Shown piece by piece: positions 1 to 9,270 of a stretch of DNA of 64,000 bases. Under the pieces are notes generated by a model. That model made no database searches. It was not told the origin of the DNA and was given only the letters and a program-made list of their open reading frames with translations. The stretch comes from Exiguobacterium aurantiacum (GTDB lineage: Bacteria > Bacillota > Bacilli > Exiguobacteriales > Exiguobacteriaceae): contig NZ_CP101462.1 of the NCBI RefSeq assembly GCF_024362205.1, positions 2,948,001 to 3,012,000 of the forward strand, written 5' to 3'. A program made the position numbers and the translations under genes. Within the stretch, counting starts at the first letter, position 1. Each line of letters opens with the position of its first letter.

Positions 1-1782
1 CACGGAGAGTTCCAAGTATACGAGCCGCTCGCCGAGTATACAAAAGCCGATTTTTTAAATGATCCATCTAAAGTGACACCGGTGTTCGTACGTTTCTCGA
101 CGGTACAAGGTTCGCGCGGTTCCGGGGACACCGTCCGCGACGTACGCGGATTCGCGACGAAATTTTACACCGATGAAGGCAACTATGACCTCGTCGGGAA
201 CAATATGCCCGTCTTCTTCATCCAAGACGCCATCAAATTCCCGGACCTCGTCCACGCCGTGAAACCTGAGCCGCACACGGAAGTGCCGCAAGGCGGAAGT
301 GCCCACGACACGTTCTGGGACTTCGTCGGTCAAAATCATGAGGCAGCTCACCACGTCATGTGGGCGATGAGCGACCGCGGCATCCCGCGCAGCCTGCGCA
401 TGATGGAAGGGTTCGGCGTGCACACGTTCCGACTCGTCAACAAGGAAGGCAAGGCACATTTCGTCAAATTCCATTGGAAACCAAAACTTGGCGTCCATTC
501 GCAAGTGTGGGACGAAGCACAAAAGGCGCTCGGCAAGAACGCCGACTTCCACCGCGTCGACTTGTATGAGGCGATCGATAAAGGCGATTACCCGGAATGG
601 GAGCTCGGACTTCAAATCATCGCGGAAGAAGATGAGTTCAAATTCGACTTCGATATCCTCGACCCGACGAAACTTTGGCCGGAAGAAGACGTACCGGTCA
701 AACTTGTCGGTAAGATGATGCTCAATCGAAACGTTGACAACTTCTTTGCTGAAACCGAGCAAGTCGCCTTCCACCCTGGCCACCTCGTGCCCGGCATTGA
801 CTTCTCGAACGACCCGCTCCTTCAAGGACGCCTGTTCTCATACACGGATACACAATTGTCACGTCTCGGGGGACCGAATTTCCATCAACTCCCGATCAAT
901 AAGCCGGTCTGTCCGTTCCATAACAACCAGCGCGACGGCATGCATCAGATGGCCGTCCATAAAGGACAGACGAGCTACCATAAAAACGCGCTCAACAACA
1001 ACCAACCAGAGCCCGTTCCAGCTGAGCAAGGCGGGTTCGAGCACTATCAAGAGAAAGTGGACGGCCATAAGATTCGGGGCCGGAGCGACAGCTTCCTCGA
1101 CTTCTATTCGCAGGCGAAGCTTTTCTATAACAGCATGACCGACGTCGAAAAGCAGCACATTCAAGACGCCTACAGCTTCGAGCTCGGCAAATGTGAGTCG
1201 GACATGGTCAAAGAGAACGCCGTCGACCTGTTGAATCGCATCGACCGTCACCTCGCCTCAGTCGTCGCTGACAATCTAGGTGTCGAGCTTCCGACCGAGA
1301 ACAATGAAGTCGTCTCGGACAAGACCTCACCGGCACTCAGCATGGCCAACACGATCGCGAAACCGGACACGAAGAGCGTCGCCGTCCTGCTCGCCGGAGA
1401 CGTCGATGCCGCGCAAGTGAAGGCGTGGGTCCAGGTGCTCGCCGACAACAAAGTCAATTACAGCCTCGTCGGGAAGAAATCGTACACGCTCGGCGACCTG
1501 AAAGTGAAAGAGACGTACGATACGGTCGACTCGAGCCTGTTCGACGCCGCTTTCCTCGTCAGCACGGCGACTTCGGTCGAAGACGACGTGCTCGAGTTCA
1601 TCGAGAACACGTATAAACACTTCAAGCCGCTCGCGTTGCATCTGCATCATGATGAAGTGCTCGACCATTGCCGCGTGAAGACGGACCAACCTGGCGTCTA
1701 CACGTTCAAACAACATAGTCTCGATGGCTTCGATACGTTTATCGACGGCATCGCGAAAGGCCGGTTCTGGGACCGCGCCTAA
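1..1782 (+). CDS. katE: Large-subunit (clade 2) catalase, 5' end cut off
   Basis: Heme catalase that splits hydrogen peroxide to water and oxygen in the cytoplasm. The frame is open from base 1. The first visible residues [10 protein letters not shown] normally follow directly after the VHARG-type segment carrying the distal catalytic His, so roughly 90 residues including that His lie upstream of the window. Visible: the distal Asn in [11 protein letters not shown], the heme-ligand Tyr in RLFSYTDTQ, and a C-terminal flavodoxin-like domain of about 150 residues starting near KSVAVLLAG. That extra domain marks the HPII/KatE-type large catalases and excludes the short KatA type. 593 residues are visible, matching a family length near 680. 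Any PerR site would lie upstream and cannot be seen. A strong terminator follows directly. Confidence 0.93.
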   Translation, partial: HGEFQVYEPLAEYTKADFLNDPSKVTPVFVRFSTVQGSRGSGDTVRDVRGFATKFYTDEGNYDLVGNNMPVFFIQDAIKFPDLVHAVKPEPHTEVPQGGSAHDTFWDFVGQNHEAAHHVMWAMSDRGIPRSLRMMEGFGVHTFRLVNKEGKAHFVKFHWKPKLGVHSQVWDEAQKALGKNADFHRVDLYEAIDKGDYPEWELGLQIIAEEDEFKFDFDILDPTKLWPEEDVPVKLVGKMMLNRNVDNFFAETEQVAFHPGHLVPGIDFSNDPLLQGRLFSYTDTQLSRLGGPNFHQLPINKPVCPFHNNQRDGMHQMAVHKGQTSYHKNALNNNQPEPVPAEQGGFEHYQEKVDGHKIRGRSDSFLDFYSQAKLFYNSMTDVEKQHIQDAYSFELGKCESDMVKENAVDLLNRIDRHLASVVADNLGVELPTENNEVVSDKTSPALSMANTIAKPDTKSVAVLLAGDVDAAQVKAWVQVLADNKVNYSLVGKKSYTLGDLKVKETYDTVDSSLFDAAFLVSTATSVEDDVLEFIENTYKHFKPLALHLHHDEVLDHCRVKTDQPGVYTFKQHSLDGFDTFIDGIAKGRFWDRA

Positions 1783-1794
1783 CGTGAACAGTTT

Positions 1795-1831
1795 AAGGAT
1801 TCGACCCAAATCGACGGGTCGAATCCTTTTT
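1795..1831 (+). terminator. Terminator of the catalase gene
   Basis: A 13-bp perfect stem (arms 1795-1807 and 1816-1828) with an 8-nt loop is followed by a short T run, 13 bases after the catalase stop codon. Confidence 0.85.
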
Positions 1832-1860
1832 ACGCGCTTCCCCTCTCCTCCACTCTAGCG

Positions 1861-1880
1861 ATATACTTGGTGGGGTATAT
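1861..1880 (+). promoter_or_regulatory. Possible operator and -10 before the MFS gene
   Basis: A 20-bp imperfect palindrome has ATATAC and GTATAT as outer arms. It overlaps a TATACT -10-like hexamer (1862-1867) and lies about 20 bases before the MFS ribosome site. The right half GGGGTAT resembles half-sites of CsoR/CstR-family repressors, but the left half does not fit well. No -35 is obvious. Confidence 0.35.
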
Positions 1881-1902
1881 AGCGTAAAGGAGGAATGACT
1901 AG

Positions 1903-3156
1903 ATGCGAAAAAAGATGGCTACATATGTGGAAAACCTCGAGCACCAAAGAAAGTTATATAAACAAACGCTAGTCATCGTCGTGCTCTCGCAAGTGTTCGG
2001 CGGTGCCGGTCTCGCCGCCGGGATTACGGTTGGTGCTTTATTGGCACGTGATTTACTCGGAACCGACGCGTATGCGGGCGTCCCGACGGCCCTGTTCACG
2101 CTCGGCTCTGCTGCCGCTGCGTTTTTGATTGGATTGATGTCACAACGAGTCGGACGCCGTTTCGGACTGGCGACAGGATTTTTGACCGGTGCGGTCGGCG
2201 CATTCGGTGTCATTGTTGCCGCGACACTCGAGAGCGTGCCGCTCTTGTTCCTCTCGCTTCTCGTTTACGGGGCTGGGACGGCGACGAACCTCCAAGCCCG
2301 TTACGCCGGGACGGATTTGGCGAATGCGACCGAGCGGGCGACGGCCGTCAGCATCGCGATGGTCTCGACGACGTTCGGGGCCGTCGCCGGTCCGAACTTG
2401 GTCGGACCTATGGGACGTGTCGCCGAGGGGCTCGGCTTGCCGACGCTATCTGGACCCTTTTTACTTGCCGGTGTAGCCTACCTGTTCGCCGGACTCATTT
2501 TGCTCGTATTCTTGAACCCTGACCCGCTCCTCGTCGCTCGTGCGATCGAGGCGAAACGGAAGGAGGCCACTTCGTCGGCACAACCGGTCGAAGCTGCGCA
2601 TAGTCACCGTGGCGTTTATGTCGGAGCCTTCGTCATGGTTCTCAGCCAAATCGTGATGGTCGCCATCATGACGATGACACCTGTCCATATGCGTCACCAT
2701 GGCCATGAGCTCGGTGCGGTTGGCCTCGTCATCGGTTTTCACATCGGGGCCATGTATTTGCCGTCTCTCGTCACCGGGATACTCGTCGACCGGATTGGAC
2801 GTGAGGTGATGGCGATCGCTTCGGGCATGACATTGTTTCTTGCCGGTGTCGTCGCCGCCTTTGCCCCGGCTGATTCCTTGTTCTTCTTAATCGTCGGGCT
2901 CGTCCTACTCGGGGTCGGTTGGAATTTCGGGCTCATCAGCGGGACGGCCATCCTCGTCGATGCGACGACGACCGAGACACGCGCGAAGACGCAAGGCTCG
3001 GTCGATGTATGGATTGCCTTATCCGGCGCTTCCGGTGGTATGCTCTCCGGCATCATCGCCGCCCAGTCTAGCTATCTGACCTTGTCCCTGCTCGGCGGCA
3101 TCGTCTCTCTCGTCCTCGTTCCGCTTGTCCTTTGGTACCGTCGTCACCTGACATGA
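1903..3156 (+). CDS. MFS transporter
   Basis: Twelve-helix-type major facilitator superfamily membrane transporter, probably a drug or small-molecule exporter; the substrate cannot be read from sequence. The MFS loop 2-3 signature appears as GLMSQRVGRRFG, and its echo in the second half is GILVDRIGREV, so both six-helix halves are present. The cytoplasmic mid-loop is near residues 205-235. The ATG at 1903 follows a good AGGAGG site 7 bases upstream. The gene is monocistronic, with its own promoter region and terminator. The next gene is also an MFS protein but is not closely similar, so this is not a simple tandem duplication. Confidence 0.85.
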   Translation: MRKKMATYVENLEHQRKLYKQTLVIVVLSQVFGGAGLAAGITVGALLARDLLGTDAYAGVPTALFTLGSAAAAFLIGLMSQRVGRRFGLATGFLTGAVGAFGVIVAATLESVPLLFLSLLVYGAGTATNLQARYAGTDLANATERATAVSIAMVSTTFGAVAGPNLVGPMGRVAEGLGLPTLSGPFLLAGVAYLFAGLILLVFLNPDPLLVARAIEAKRKEATSSAQPVEAAHSHRGVYVGAFVMVLSQIVMVAIMTMTPVHMRHHGHELGAVGLVIGFHIGAMYLPSLVTGILVDRIGREVMAIASGMTLFLAGVVAAFAPADSLFFLIVGLVLLGVGWNFGLISGTAILVDATTTETRAKTQGSVDVWIALSGASGGMLSGIIAAQSSYLTLSLLGGIVSLVLVPLVLWYRRHLT

Positions 3157-3162
3157 TGCTCG

Positions 3163-3190
3163 ACCGATGCGTGAATACGCATCGGTTTTT
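3163..3190 (+). terminator. Terminator of the first MFS gene
   Basis: A 10-bp stem (3163-3172 and 3177-3186) with a GAAT loop followed by Ts, directly after the stop codon. Confidence 0.85.
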
Positions 3191-3209
3191 CCAGTGATAA
3201 GCGTCTGCT

Positions 3210-3261
3210 CGGACAAACCCCTATCCTTTTGTTATACTGCTTTAGTTATGTTTATTAACTA
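3210..3261 (+). promoter_or_regulatory. Promoter with overlapping inverted-repeat operator for the second MFS gene
   Basis: A -35 CGGACA (3210-3215), 17-bp spacer and -10 TATACT (3233-3238) are followed by TAGTTA-N7-TAACTA (3243-3261) across the expected transcription start. The position suits a TetR- or MarR-type repressor; which one is unknown. Confidence 0.5.
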
Positions 3262-3295
3262 TTTAGAATCAAATGGATAAGGAGGCGGGCCGACG

Positions 3296-4480
3296 ATGCA
3301 ACTGACCGCACAAAAACTTTGGACGAAAGATTTTCTCATCATCTCCCTCGTCAACTTCTTTTTAACACTCATCTTCTTCTTATTGATGGTGACCATCGGC
3401 GTCCACGCCGTCTCAGCATATGGGGCTTCGACGAGCGAGGCCGGCCTTGTCACCGGGATCTTTATCATCGGGACGCTCGTCGGGAGACTCTTCATCGGAC
3501 GCTTGATCGATTCGATCGGACGTCGCAAGACGCTCCTGATTGGCCTGACGTTCTTCACGACTACGATTTTGCTCTATTTCCTCGACTTTGGTATCGGCTT
3601 CTTACTGTTCACGCGCTTTGTCCACGGTCTCGGGATGGGACTGTCGAGCACGGCGACCGGAACGATAGTCGCCCAGGTCATCCCCGGCTCTCGTAAAGGC
3701 GAAGGCATCGGCTATTACAGCATGAGTTCGACACTCGCCACGGCCATCGGCCCGTTCGTCGGCTTGATGATGAGCCAATATACGAGCTTCTCGGTCATTT
3801 TTCTGACTTGTCTCGTTATCGGACTCATCAGTCTCGGGAGCGCTTTGTTCGTCAACGTCCCTGAAGCCGACAATCCGCAAGTCGTCCGGGGTTTGTCACT
3901 AAGTGCCTTCGTCGAACCGAAGGCGTTACCGATCGCGCTCATCATCGGGGTCGCGGCCCTCAGTTACTCAAGCGTGTTGTCTTATATCAATTTCTATGCG
4001 AGCGAACTCGACCTCGTCGAAGCAGCGAGTATTTTCTTTCTCGTCTATTCCATTGCGGTCCTGATTTCGCGGCCAATCACCGGGCGCCTGATGGACGCGC
4101 GAGGGGCCAATATCGTCATGTACCCGGCCATCGGTCTCTTCGCTATCGGCATGCTCGTCTTGAGCCAAGCAAACAACGCCGTCATGCTGTTACTCGCCGG
4201 AGCGCTGATTGGATTAGGATTCGGGAATATCCAATCCGGCACACAAGCAATCGCCGTGAAAGCGGCAGACCCCCAGCGGATGGGAATGGCCACGTCGACA
4301 TTCTTTATCGCTTTAGACGCGGGCCTAGGGTTCGGGCCCTATTTTATCGGCTTGCTCATTCCATTGACCGGTTTCTCAACCCTCTATCTGTTGCTTGCCG
4401 GGCTCGTCTTCTTTACTCTGTTCCTCTATTACTTGATGAACGGCCGCCGCGAACGCTCCGAAATGAAACAAGCTGCCTGA
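3296..4480 (+). CDS. MFS transporter
   Basis: Second major facilitator superfamily transporter, 394 residues, with about twelve hydrophobic segments. The signature loop reads GRLIDSIGRRK after helix 2, with a second-half echo near GRLMDARG. The ATG at 3296 is 10 bases after AAGGAGGCGG. The gene ends in a terminator overlapping its stop. The promoter carries an inverted repeat at the start site, so expression is probably repressed until an inducer is present, as for many efflux pumps. The substrate is not identifiable. Confidence 0.85.
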   Translation: MQLTAQKLWTKDFLIISLVNFFLTLIFFLLMVTIGVHAVSAYGASTSEAGLVTGIFIIGTLVGRLFIGRLIDSIGRRKTLLIGLTFFTTTILLYFLDFGIGFLLFTRFVHGLGMGLSSTATGTIVAQVIPGSRKGEGIGYYSMSSTLATAIGPFVGLMMSQYTSFSVIFLTCLVIGLISLGSALFVNVPEADNPQVVRGLSLSAFVEPKALPIALIIGVAALSYSSVLSYINFYASELDLVEAASIFFLVYSIAVLISRPITGRLMDARGANIVMYPAIGLFAIGMLVLSQANNAVMLLLAGALIGLGFGNIQSGTQAIAVKAADPQRMGMATSTFFIALDAGLGFGPYFIGLLIPLTGFSTLYLLLAGLVFFTLFLYYLMNGRRERSEMKQAA

Positions 4481-4510
4481 CAGGACTTTTTATCGTCCTG
4501 TCTTTTTTTG
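4480..4510 (+). terminator. Terminator of the second MFS gene
   Basis: Inverted repeat ACAGGAC/GTCCTGT around the stop codon, followed by seven Ts. Confidence 0.85.
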
Positions 4511-4591
4511 GAATGTTCACACATTTCGTCGCGACTTACGTTAATATAAAAATAATGCGTCGCAAAGTTTTTGATTGAAATGAGGGACATG

Positions 4592-6646
4592 ATGTACGCC
4601 GATCAGACGATTCAACACTATTCCTCCGTCCTCCTCCGTACGTTCGACAAGATTTCTGATTTTGTCTTCTTCATGGAAGTGGATGGTTCAACGTATCGCT
4701 ATATATTTGTAAACGAGCCTGGGAAGCAGGCGATTGGCTGGACGGATGCCGATATCGGGAAACGTGTCGAGGACATGGTCCCGCCCGAGACGGCCGCTCT
4801 CGTCACGCGACACTATGAAGAGGCCGTTCGTGAGCGAAAGAGTATCGTCTTCGAGGACTATCGATTGGCCGAACCTTCTTACTCGGTCCAACCCGTCTCG
4901 CATGAGATTCAGCTACCGGTTCATTACTATGAGTCCGAGGTGACACCGGTCTTCGATGAGTCAGGCGTTTGCACGCACGTCATCTCGGTCGTCCGCGAAG
5001 TGACGGATCGGAAGCGTCGTGAACTCGAGTTATCGATTTTAAAAGATCAACATGAGTCGCTCCGACGGTACTCGCCGCACGGCATCTTCGTGCTTGACGA
5101 TGTGTTCCGTGTCCAATCGATCAACCCTGCCGTCACACAGATTACCGGTTACGGAGAAAATGAGTTGCTAGGCGAGCCATTTTTAGCATGGTTGCCGGAG
5201 TCAGAACGCATTCTCGTTGAGGAAGGGCTTCACTTTGCCTTATCTGGAACTCCCCATAAATATGGGATCACGGCAGTCCAAAAGACGGGTGGCTTGCTCG
5301 ACTTGGCCATCCTGAATATTCCGATTGAAGTCGGAGGCCGGATCACGGGTCTGTTCGCCATCATCATCGACCACACCCCGGAGAAGAACGCTGAACGTGC
5401 GACCCAAGAGAGCGAGCGCCGCTATCGCCAGCTGATCGAGACGATTCCTGAAGGGATTATCGTTCATAAAGACGGCGTCATTTTATACGCCAACGCCTTG
5501 GCGCTAGAAACGATTGGGGAAACGTATATCGAGAGCGAATCGATCTTCAAATTTATCGCCTCGGAATTTCATGAGACGACGAAAGAGCGCCTTCATGCCT
5601 TACGACAAGGTGGTCCCGTCCAAGACACGGAAATCGTGCTACTCACGCCGGCAGGACGAAGGCTACATATGGACATCGGCAGCCTGCTCATCGATTACGA
5701 AGGCACAACTGCCGTCATGACCTTGTTGCGTGACGTCACTGAGAAACTTGAGATGGAGCGCGCCCTGCATCAAAGCGAGACGCAATATCGCCTCATCACG
5801 GAGAACATGAGCGACCTCGTCTGTATATTAGAACGTGACGGTCAAGTACGCTACGCCTCGCCGTCCCACAAGACCGTGCTCGGATATGCGCCCGAGCTTT
5901 ACGAAGGTAAAAATACGCTCGACTTCATCCATCCGAATGACGTCGAGTCCGCGAGACGACAGCTCGACACGATGACAGCGTCGAGTGAACCGCTCACGCT
6001 CGAATTTCGTCACTTGCACCAGGATGGACGTTGGATTTGGCTCGAGACGAAGATTCAAGCGATCTACGACGACGCGGGCCAGTTGCTCCATTACTTGACG
6101 GTCACGCGGGAGATCATGAAGCGCAAAGTGCTGGAGAAACAGCTCAAGCACTTGGCTTACCATGACACATTGACCGACTTGCCGAATCGGCGTTACTTTC
6201 TCGCCTACTTGGAGGAGACGTTGGTGCGATTGGATGAAGAGGACGAGTCTCTCGCCGTCCTCTCGCTCGATATCGACTGTTTCAAACAGATTAACGATAC
6301 ACTCGGACATGACATCGGCGATGAACTGTTACGCCAATTTTCCGCCCGCCTGACCGATGTCCTGCGAAACCAAGACGTGATCGCTCGCTTTGGCGGCGAC
6401 GAATTTTCGGTGCTCATCCGTTACACGGAATCCGATGCCCCGAGACGGGTGGCCGAAAAGCTTGTCACCTCGCTCCAACTCCCTTGGCAAATCGAGGGCC
6501 ATTCATTCATCACGACCTCGAGCGCCGGGGTCGCCCCGTACCGACCAGGAATGCCGACGAAGCAATTGCTCAAACATGCGGATTTGGCACTATATGAAGC
6601 CAAGGCCCGTGGGCGAAACCAATACGTCGTCTTTGAAGACCGCTGA
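4592..6646 (+). CDS. PAS-domain diguanylate cyclase (GGDEF)
   Basis: Makes the second messenger c-di-GMP from two GTP. About four successive PAS-like sensor segments (residues ~10-150, 155-270, 275-390, 395-515), with PAC-type ends such as REVTDRKRRE and RDVTEKLEME, lead into one GGDEF domain (~520-685). The catalytic motif RFGGDEF is intact and is preceded at the usual five-residue distance by RNQD, an RxxD inhibitory site, so product feedback is likely. No transmembrane helix is evident, so it is probably cytoplasmic. The reading frame is open from a TTG at 4571, but GAGGG at 4582-4586 sits 5 bases before the ATG at 4592, which I take as the start. No EAL domain. It is monocistronic with its own terminator. 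Confidence 0.9.
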   Translation: MYADQTIQHYSSVLLRTFDKISDFVFFMEVDGSTYRYIFVNEPGKQAIGWTDADIGKRVEDMVPPETAALVTRHYEEAVRERKSIVFEDYRLAEPSYSVQPVSHEIQLPVHYYESEVTPVFDESGVCTHVISVVREVTDRKRRELELSILKDQHESLRRYSPHGIFVLDDVFRVQSINPAVTQITGYGENELLGEPFLAWLPESERILVEEGLHFALSGTPHKYGITAVQKTGGLLDLAILNIPIEVGGRITGLFAIIIDHTPEKNAERATQESERRYRQLIETIPEGIIVHKDGVILYANALALETIGETYIESESIFKFIASEFHETTKERLHALRQGGPVQDTEIVLLTPAGRRLHMDIGSLLIDYEGTTAVMTLLRDVTEKLEMERALHQSETQYRLITENMSDLVCILERDGQVRYASPSHKTVLGYAPELYEGKNTLDFIHPNDVESARRQLDTMTASSEPLTLEFRHLHQDGRWIWLETKIQAIYDDAGQLLHYLTVTREIMKRKVLEKQLKHLAYHDTLTDLPNRRYFLAYLEETLVRLDEEDESLAVLSLDIDCFKQINDTLGHDIGDELLRQFSARLTDVLRNQDVIARFGGDEFSVLIRYTESDAPRRVAEKLVTSLQLPWQIEGHSFITTSSAGVAPYRPGMPTKQLLKHADLALYEAKARGRNQYVVFEDR

Positions 6647-6660
6647 TAGCGGTCTTTTTT
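6636..6660 (+). terminator. Terminator of the diguanylate cyclase gene
   Basis: AAGACCGCT/AGCGGTCTT stem with a 3-nt loop and T tail, overlapping the stop codon. Confidence 0.85.
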
Positions 6661-6754
6661 CACGTGAAACATAGATGACGGCACCTAAACACGAACATTA
6701 AATAGAATTTAACAGCAATCATCAAGATATTTTACCTTTTATCGCTATATACCT

Positions 6755-6829
6755 TTGACATATTCTTTAATTTACGTTACATTACCGAATGGGCGAAGTA
6801 TTTATCATTCAACGAACATAATTGTTCGT
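6755..6829 (+). promoter_or_regulatory. guaC promoter with PurR-box-like palindrome
   Basis: TTGACA (6755-6760), 17-bp spacer and TACATT (6778-6783) form a sigma-A promoter. Downstream lies a perfect ACGAACA-TAAT-TGTTCGT palindrome (6812-6829). Read on the minus strand, its right half (6833-6821) matches the Bacillus PurBox consensus AWWWCCGAACWWT at 12 of 13 positions. A second CGAAC half-site lies at 6692-6696. B. subtilis guaC (yumD) is a known PurR target, which fits. Confidence 0.6.
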
Positions 6830-6847
6830 AAATAGGGGTGTGACAAC

Positions 6848-7831
6848 ATGGATAAAGTATTTGATTATGAAGATATTCAATTGATTCCCGCAAAATGTAT
6901 CGTCGATAGCAGGTCTGAATGTGATGCGAGCGTAACGCTTGGGGGCTTTACGTTCCGACTTCCGGTCGTTCCTGCCAACATGCAGACGATCATCGATGAG
7001 AAAGTCGCTTTGTCGCTTGCCGAGAACGGTTATTTCTACATCATGCATCGCTTCAACCCAGAGACGCGCCTCAAGTTCATCGAAGACATGCATGGACGCG
7101 GGTTGTATGCATCGATCAGCGTCGGGGTGAAAGAAGACGAGTACCGTTTCGTCGAGATGCTCGCCGAAACCGGACATACGCCGGAGTTCATCACGATTGA
7201 TATCGCGCACGGCCATTCAAATGCGGTCATCCGCATGATTCAACACATCAAACACCACCTTCCAGGCTCGTTCGTGATTGCCGGCAACGTCGGGACACCA
7301 GAAGCAGTCCGGGAACTCGAACATGCCGGGGCGGATGCGACGAAGGTCGGCATCGGGCCGGGCAAAGTCTGTATCACGAAAATCAAGACAGGCTTCGGCA
7401 CGGGCGGTTGGCAACTCGCCGCGCTCCGTTGGTGTGCCAAGGCGGCAACGAAACCGATCATCGCGGATGGGGGCATCCGGACACATGGGGACATCGCCAA
7501 ATCGATTCGCTTCGGCGCATCGATGGTCATGATCGGTTCGTTGTTCGCCGGTCATGACGAGTCGCCGGGCGAGACGTTCGAACAGGATGGGAAGTTGCTT
7601 AAAGAATACTTCGGGTCGGCTTCTGAATTCCAAAAAGGGGAACGGAAAAACGTGGAAGGCAAGAAAGTGTTAGTCGAGCATAAAGGGGCGCTCCAAGACA
7701 CGTTGACCGAGATGGAGCAAGACCTCCAATCGGCCATCTCTTACTCGGGTGGGGACAATCTCGATGCATTGCGCACCGTCGATTACGTCATGGTGAAAAA
7801 CTCAATCTTTAACGGGGATAAAGTGTATTGA
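6848..7831 (+). CDS. guaC: GMP reductase
   Basis: Reductive deamination of GMP to IMP with NADPH, returning guanine nucleotides to the purine pool. The 327 residues match the short Firmicute GuaC. IMPDH/GMPR barrel signatures are visible: DYEDIQLIP at the N terminus, the [10 protein letters not shown] strand, and the catalytic Cys loop in [11 protein letters not shown] (near residue 178). There are no CBS domains, which separates it from IMP dehydrogenase. The ATG follows GGGGTGTGACAAC. It stands alone between two terminators, with a PurR-like operator ahead. Confidence 0.95.
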   Translation: MDKVFDYEDIQLIPAKCIVDSRSECDASVTLGGFTFRLPVVPANMQTIIDEKVALSLAENGYFYIMHRFNPETRLKFIEDMHGRGLYASISVGVKEDEYRFVEMLAETGHTPEFITIDIAHGHSNAVIRMIQHIKHHLPGSFVIAGNVGTPEAVRELEHAGADATKVGIGPGKVCITKIKTGFGTGGWQLAALRWCAKAATKPIIADGGIRTHGDIAKSIRFGASMVMIGSLFAGHDESPGETFEQDGKLLKEYFGSASEFQKGERKNVEGKKVLVEHKGALQDTLTEMEQDLQSAISYSGGDNLDALRTVDYVMVKNSIFNGDKVY

Positions 7832-7862
7832 AAAAAGGCGACTCGCGCGAGTCGCCTTTTTA
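7831..7862. terminator. Shared terminator between guaC and the acetyltransferase gene
   Basis: A palindromic GC-rich hairpin (arms AAAAGGCGACTCG and CGAGTCGCCTTTT) has A and T runs on both sides, so it can end transcription from either strand. Confidence 0.85.
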
Positions 7863-8291
7863 TAACTGTTTCGTCATCATATAGTAGTCTGAGCCCGGCG
7901 GATAATCATGGAGCACGCCGGCGACTTCATAGCCATACCGCTCATAAAACGTCTTCGCTTGAAACGAGAACGTCGTCAACTTGACGCGCGTCGCCCCGAG
8001 TTCACGGGCCAACCGCTCCCCTTCCTCAAGCAGACGGCTTCCTAGTCCGGTCCCCGTATGTTCTGACGCGACCCATAGCCGGTCCAAGTCGAACCAGCTC
8101 CAATAGACGCTCCCGAATAACCCGGCAATCACTTCACCGTCCTGTTCCACTTTCAACTGAACGACCGGGACGTCCGCGTTGCGGATCTCGCGGTGGTGTG
8201 CCGAACGAGCATCGTTGAACTCCCGCAACCGGCTCGTCAACAACTGTTGAAATGATTCATCCTCGTCGTGAATTCGTTTGATTTCCATCAT
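7860..8291 (-). CDS. GNAT family N-acetyltransferase
   Basis: Acetyl-CoA-dependent acetyltransferase of unknown substrate, 143 residues, one GNAT domain. The acetyl-CoA loop is visible as EHTGTGLGSRLLEEGE (R/QxxGxG/A type), followed by the LGATRVKLTTFSFQAKTFYERYGYE segment typical of the fold's end. The start overlaps the stop of the upstream metallo-beta-lactamase gene (shared 8288-8291), so the two are translationally coupled. A second ATG at 8288 is equally possible, with GAGG just ahead. Confidence 0.85.
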   Translation of the reverse strand: MMEIKRIHDEDESFQQLLTSRLREFNDARSAHHREIRNADVPVVQLKVEQDGEVIAGLFGSVYWSWFDLDRLWVASEHTGTGLGSRLLEEGERLARELGATRVKLTTFSFQAKTFYERYGYEVAGVLHDYPPGSDYYMMTKQL

Positions 8292-9148
8292 GCCTCACCG
8301 TTCGAACCGTTCACGAAAAACGAAATCAACTCTTGTTCTTCCTTGTCTACCGGACGCCCCGTCAATCGTTCGTACTGAGCGGTTATCAACTTATTATTTC
8401 CCGGGAAATCGACAGTGATTCGGGCCAAACTCCTTAATATGTCGCGGTCCTTCTCGTATTCGGGACGGGTCACGACTTGACCGTGCGACCAGACGTACGC
8501 CTCGGCATTGAACTGATCGAGCACGTCTAACAGACGAAGCGTCTGTCCCGGTGTCATCCGCCAAGTCGGCGCATACAAGTTCGCATAAAGCGCATCCCCT
8601 AAAAACAACACCTTTTCCTCTGGCATGTAAGCCACGACCGCATCAGCGGCGTGATCTCCGCCGACATGTTTCAGAATGACATGAACCCCGCCGAGGTCGA
8701 GGGTGAGCGTATCATCGAACGTCATCGTCGGTAGGACGACGCGCATCGACCGCTCCGCCCCGTACTCGAGTTGAATCGCTTCCGCACAAAACGCGATCTC
8801 GCGCCCGTCCCTAACCCGTTCGGCCAAGGAGGCATCATCCCACGCATAGGGTAATAATCGTTCCATCCCAGCTTTTGTCGCCGTGCTCGCGATGGAGACG
8901 GTGTCGGTCAGCGCCGACAAGCCAAAGATGTGGTCCCAATGCCAATGCGTCAACGCGACAAGTGTCGGCCGCTTGATGCCCCGCTCGGTTAAGGCGTCTA
9001 GAAATAAATTCGTGTGCGCCTCCGAGTTCCCCGCATCAATCATGAGCGTATGGGTGTCGCCGATGACGGCCCCCAAAATGGGTCGATCGGTCTCCGCGAC
9101 CGGGTCCATGTACCAAAACCGGTCCGAATGCTGTGTAAGTGTCTGCAT
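8288..9148 (-). CDS. Metallo-beta-lactamase fold hydrolase
   Basis: Zinc hydrolase of the MBL superfamily, about 286 residues. The metal motif HWHWDH appears in ALTHWHWDHIFG, with further ligands in GGDHAADAV and FLGDALY. The substrate is unknown; the glyoxalase-II/thiolesterase-like branch is plausible. The frame extends to a GTG at 9157, but AGGAG lies only 1 base before that GTG and 10 bases before the ATG at 9148, so I prefer 9148. Coupled downstream to the GNAT gene. Confidence 0.85.
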   Translation of the reverse strand: MQTLTQHSDRFWYMDPVAETDRPILGAVIGDTHTLMIDAGNSEAHTNLFLDALTERGIKRPTLVALTHWHWDHIFGLSALTDTVSIASTATKAGMERLLPYAWDDASLAERVRDGREIAFCAEAIQLEYGAERSMRVVLPTMTFDDTLTLDLGGVHVILKHVGGDHAADAVVAYMPEEKVLFLGDALYANLYAPTWRMTPGQTLRLLDVLDQFNAEAYVWSHGQVVTRPEYEKDRDILRSLARITVDFPGNNKLITAQYERLTGRPVDKEEQELISFFVNGSNGEA

Positions 9149-9178
9149 GACCTGCACGCTCCTTTCTCTATAATCTGT

Positions 9179-9256
9179 TCATCGGTTGACGCAAGTTTCG
9201 GCGAAAGTCGTCTTCCCGCTCCCAGCCAATCCTTCAATCAGCCACAATTTCCCCAT
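9179..9256 (-). pseudogene. 25-codon P-loop ATPase/kinase remnant
   Basis: A short frame begins with ATG 8 bases after a good AAAGGAGA site. It encodes a beta-strand plus Walker A motif (LIEGLAGSGKTTFAE) and then stops at a TGA. The start of an adenylate-kinase-like or other P-loop protein is therefore intact while everything after the first helix is missing. The MBL gene follows directly. Most likely a remnant left by a deletion; a genuine 25-residue peptide is less likely. The ribosome site overlaps the stop of the large c-di-GMP gene upstream, suggesting they were once one operon. Confidence 0.6.
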
Positions 9257-9270
9257 CGTCCGTCTCCTTT

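Noticed and set aside
55-825. 256-codon frame antisense to the catalase gene
   Set aside because: The catalase reading is certain from its heme and active-site motifs; the antisense frame has no features.
1861-1880. CsoR/CstR copper or persulfide operator
   Set aside because: Only one half-site fits the family; no csoR, copA or sulfur gene is adjacent. Kept only as a low-confidence palindrome.
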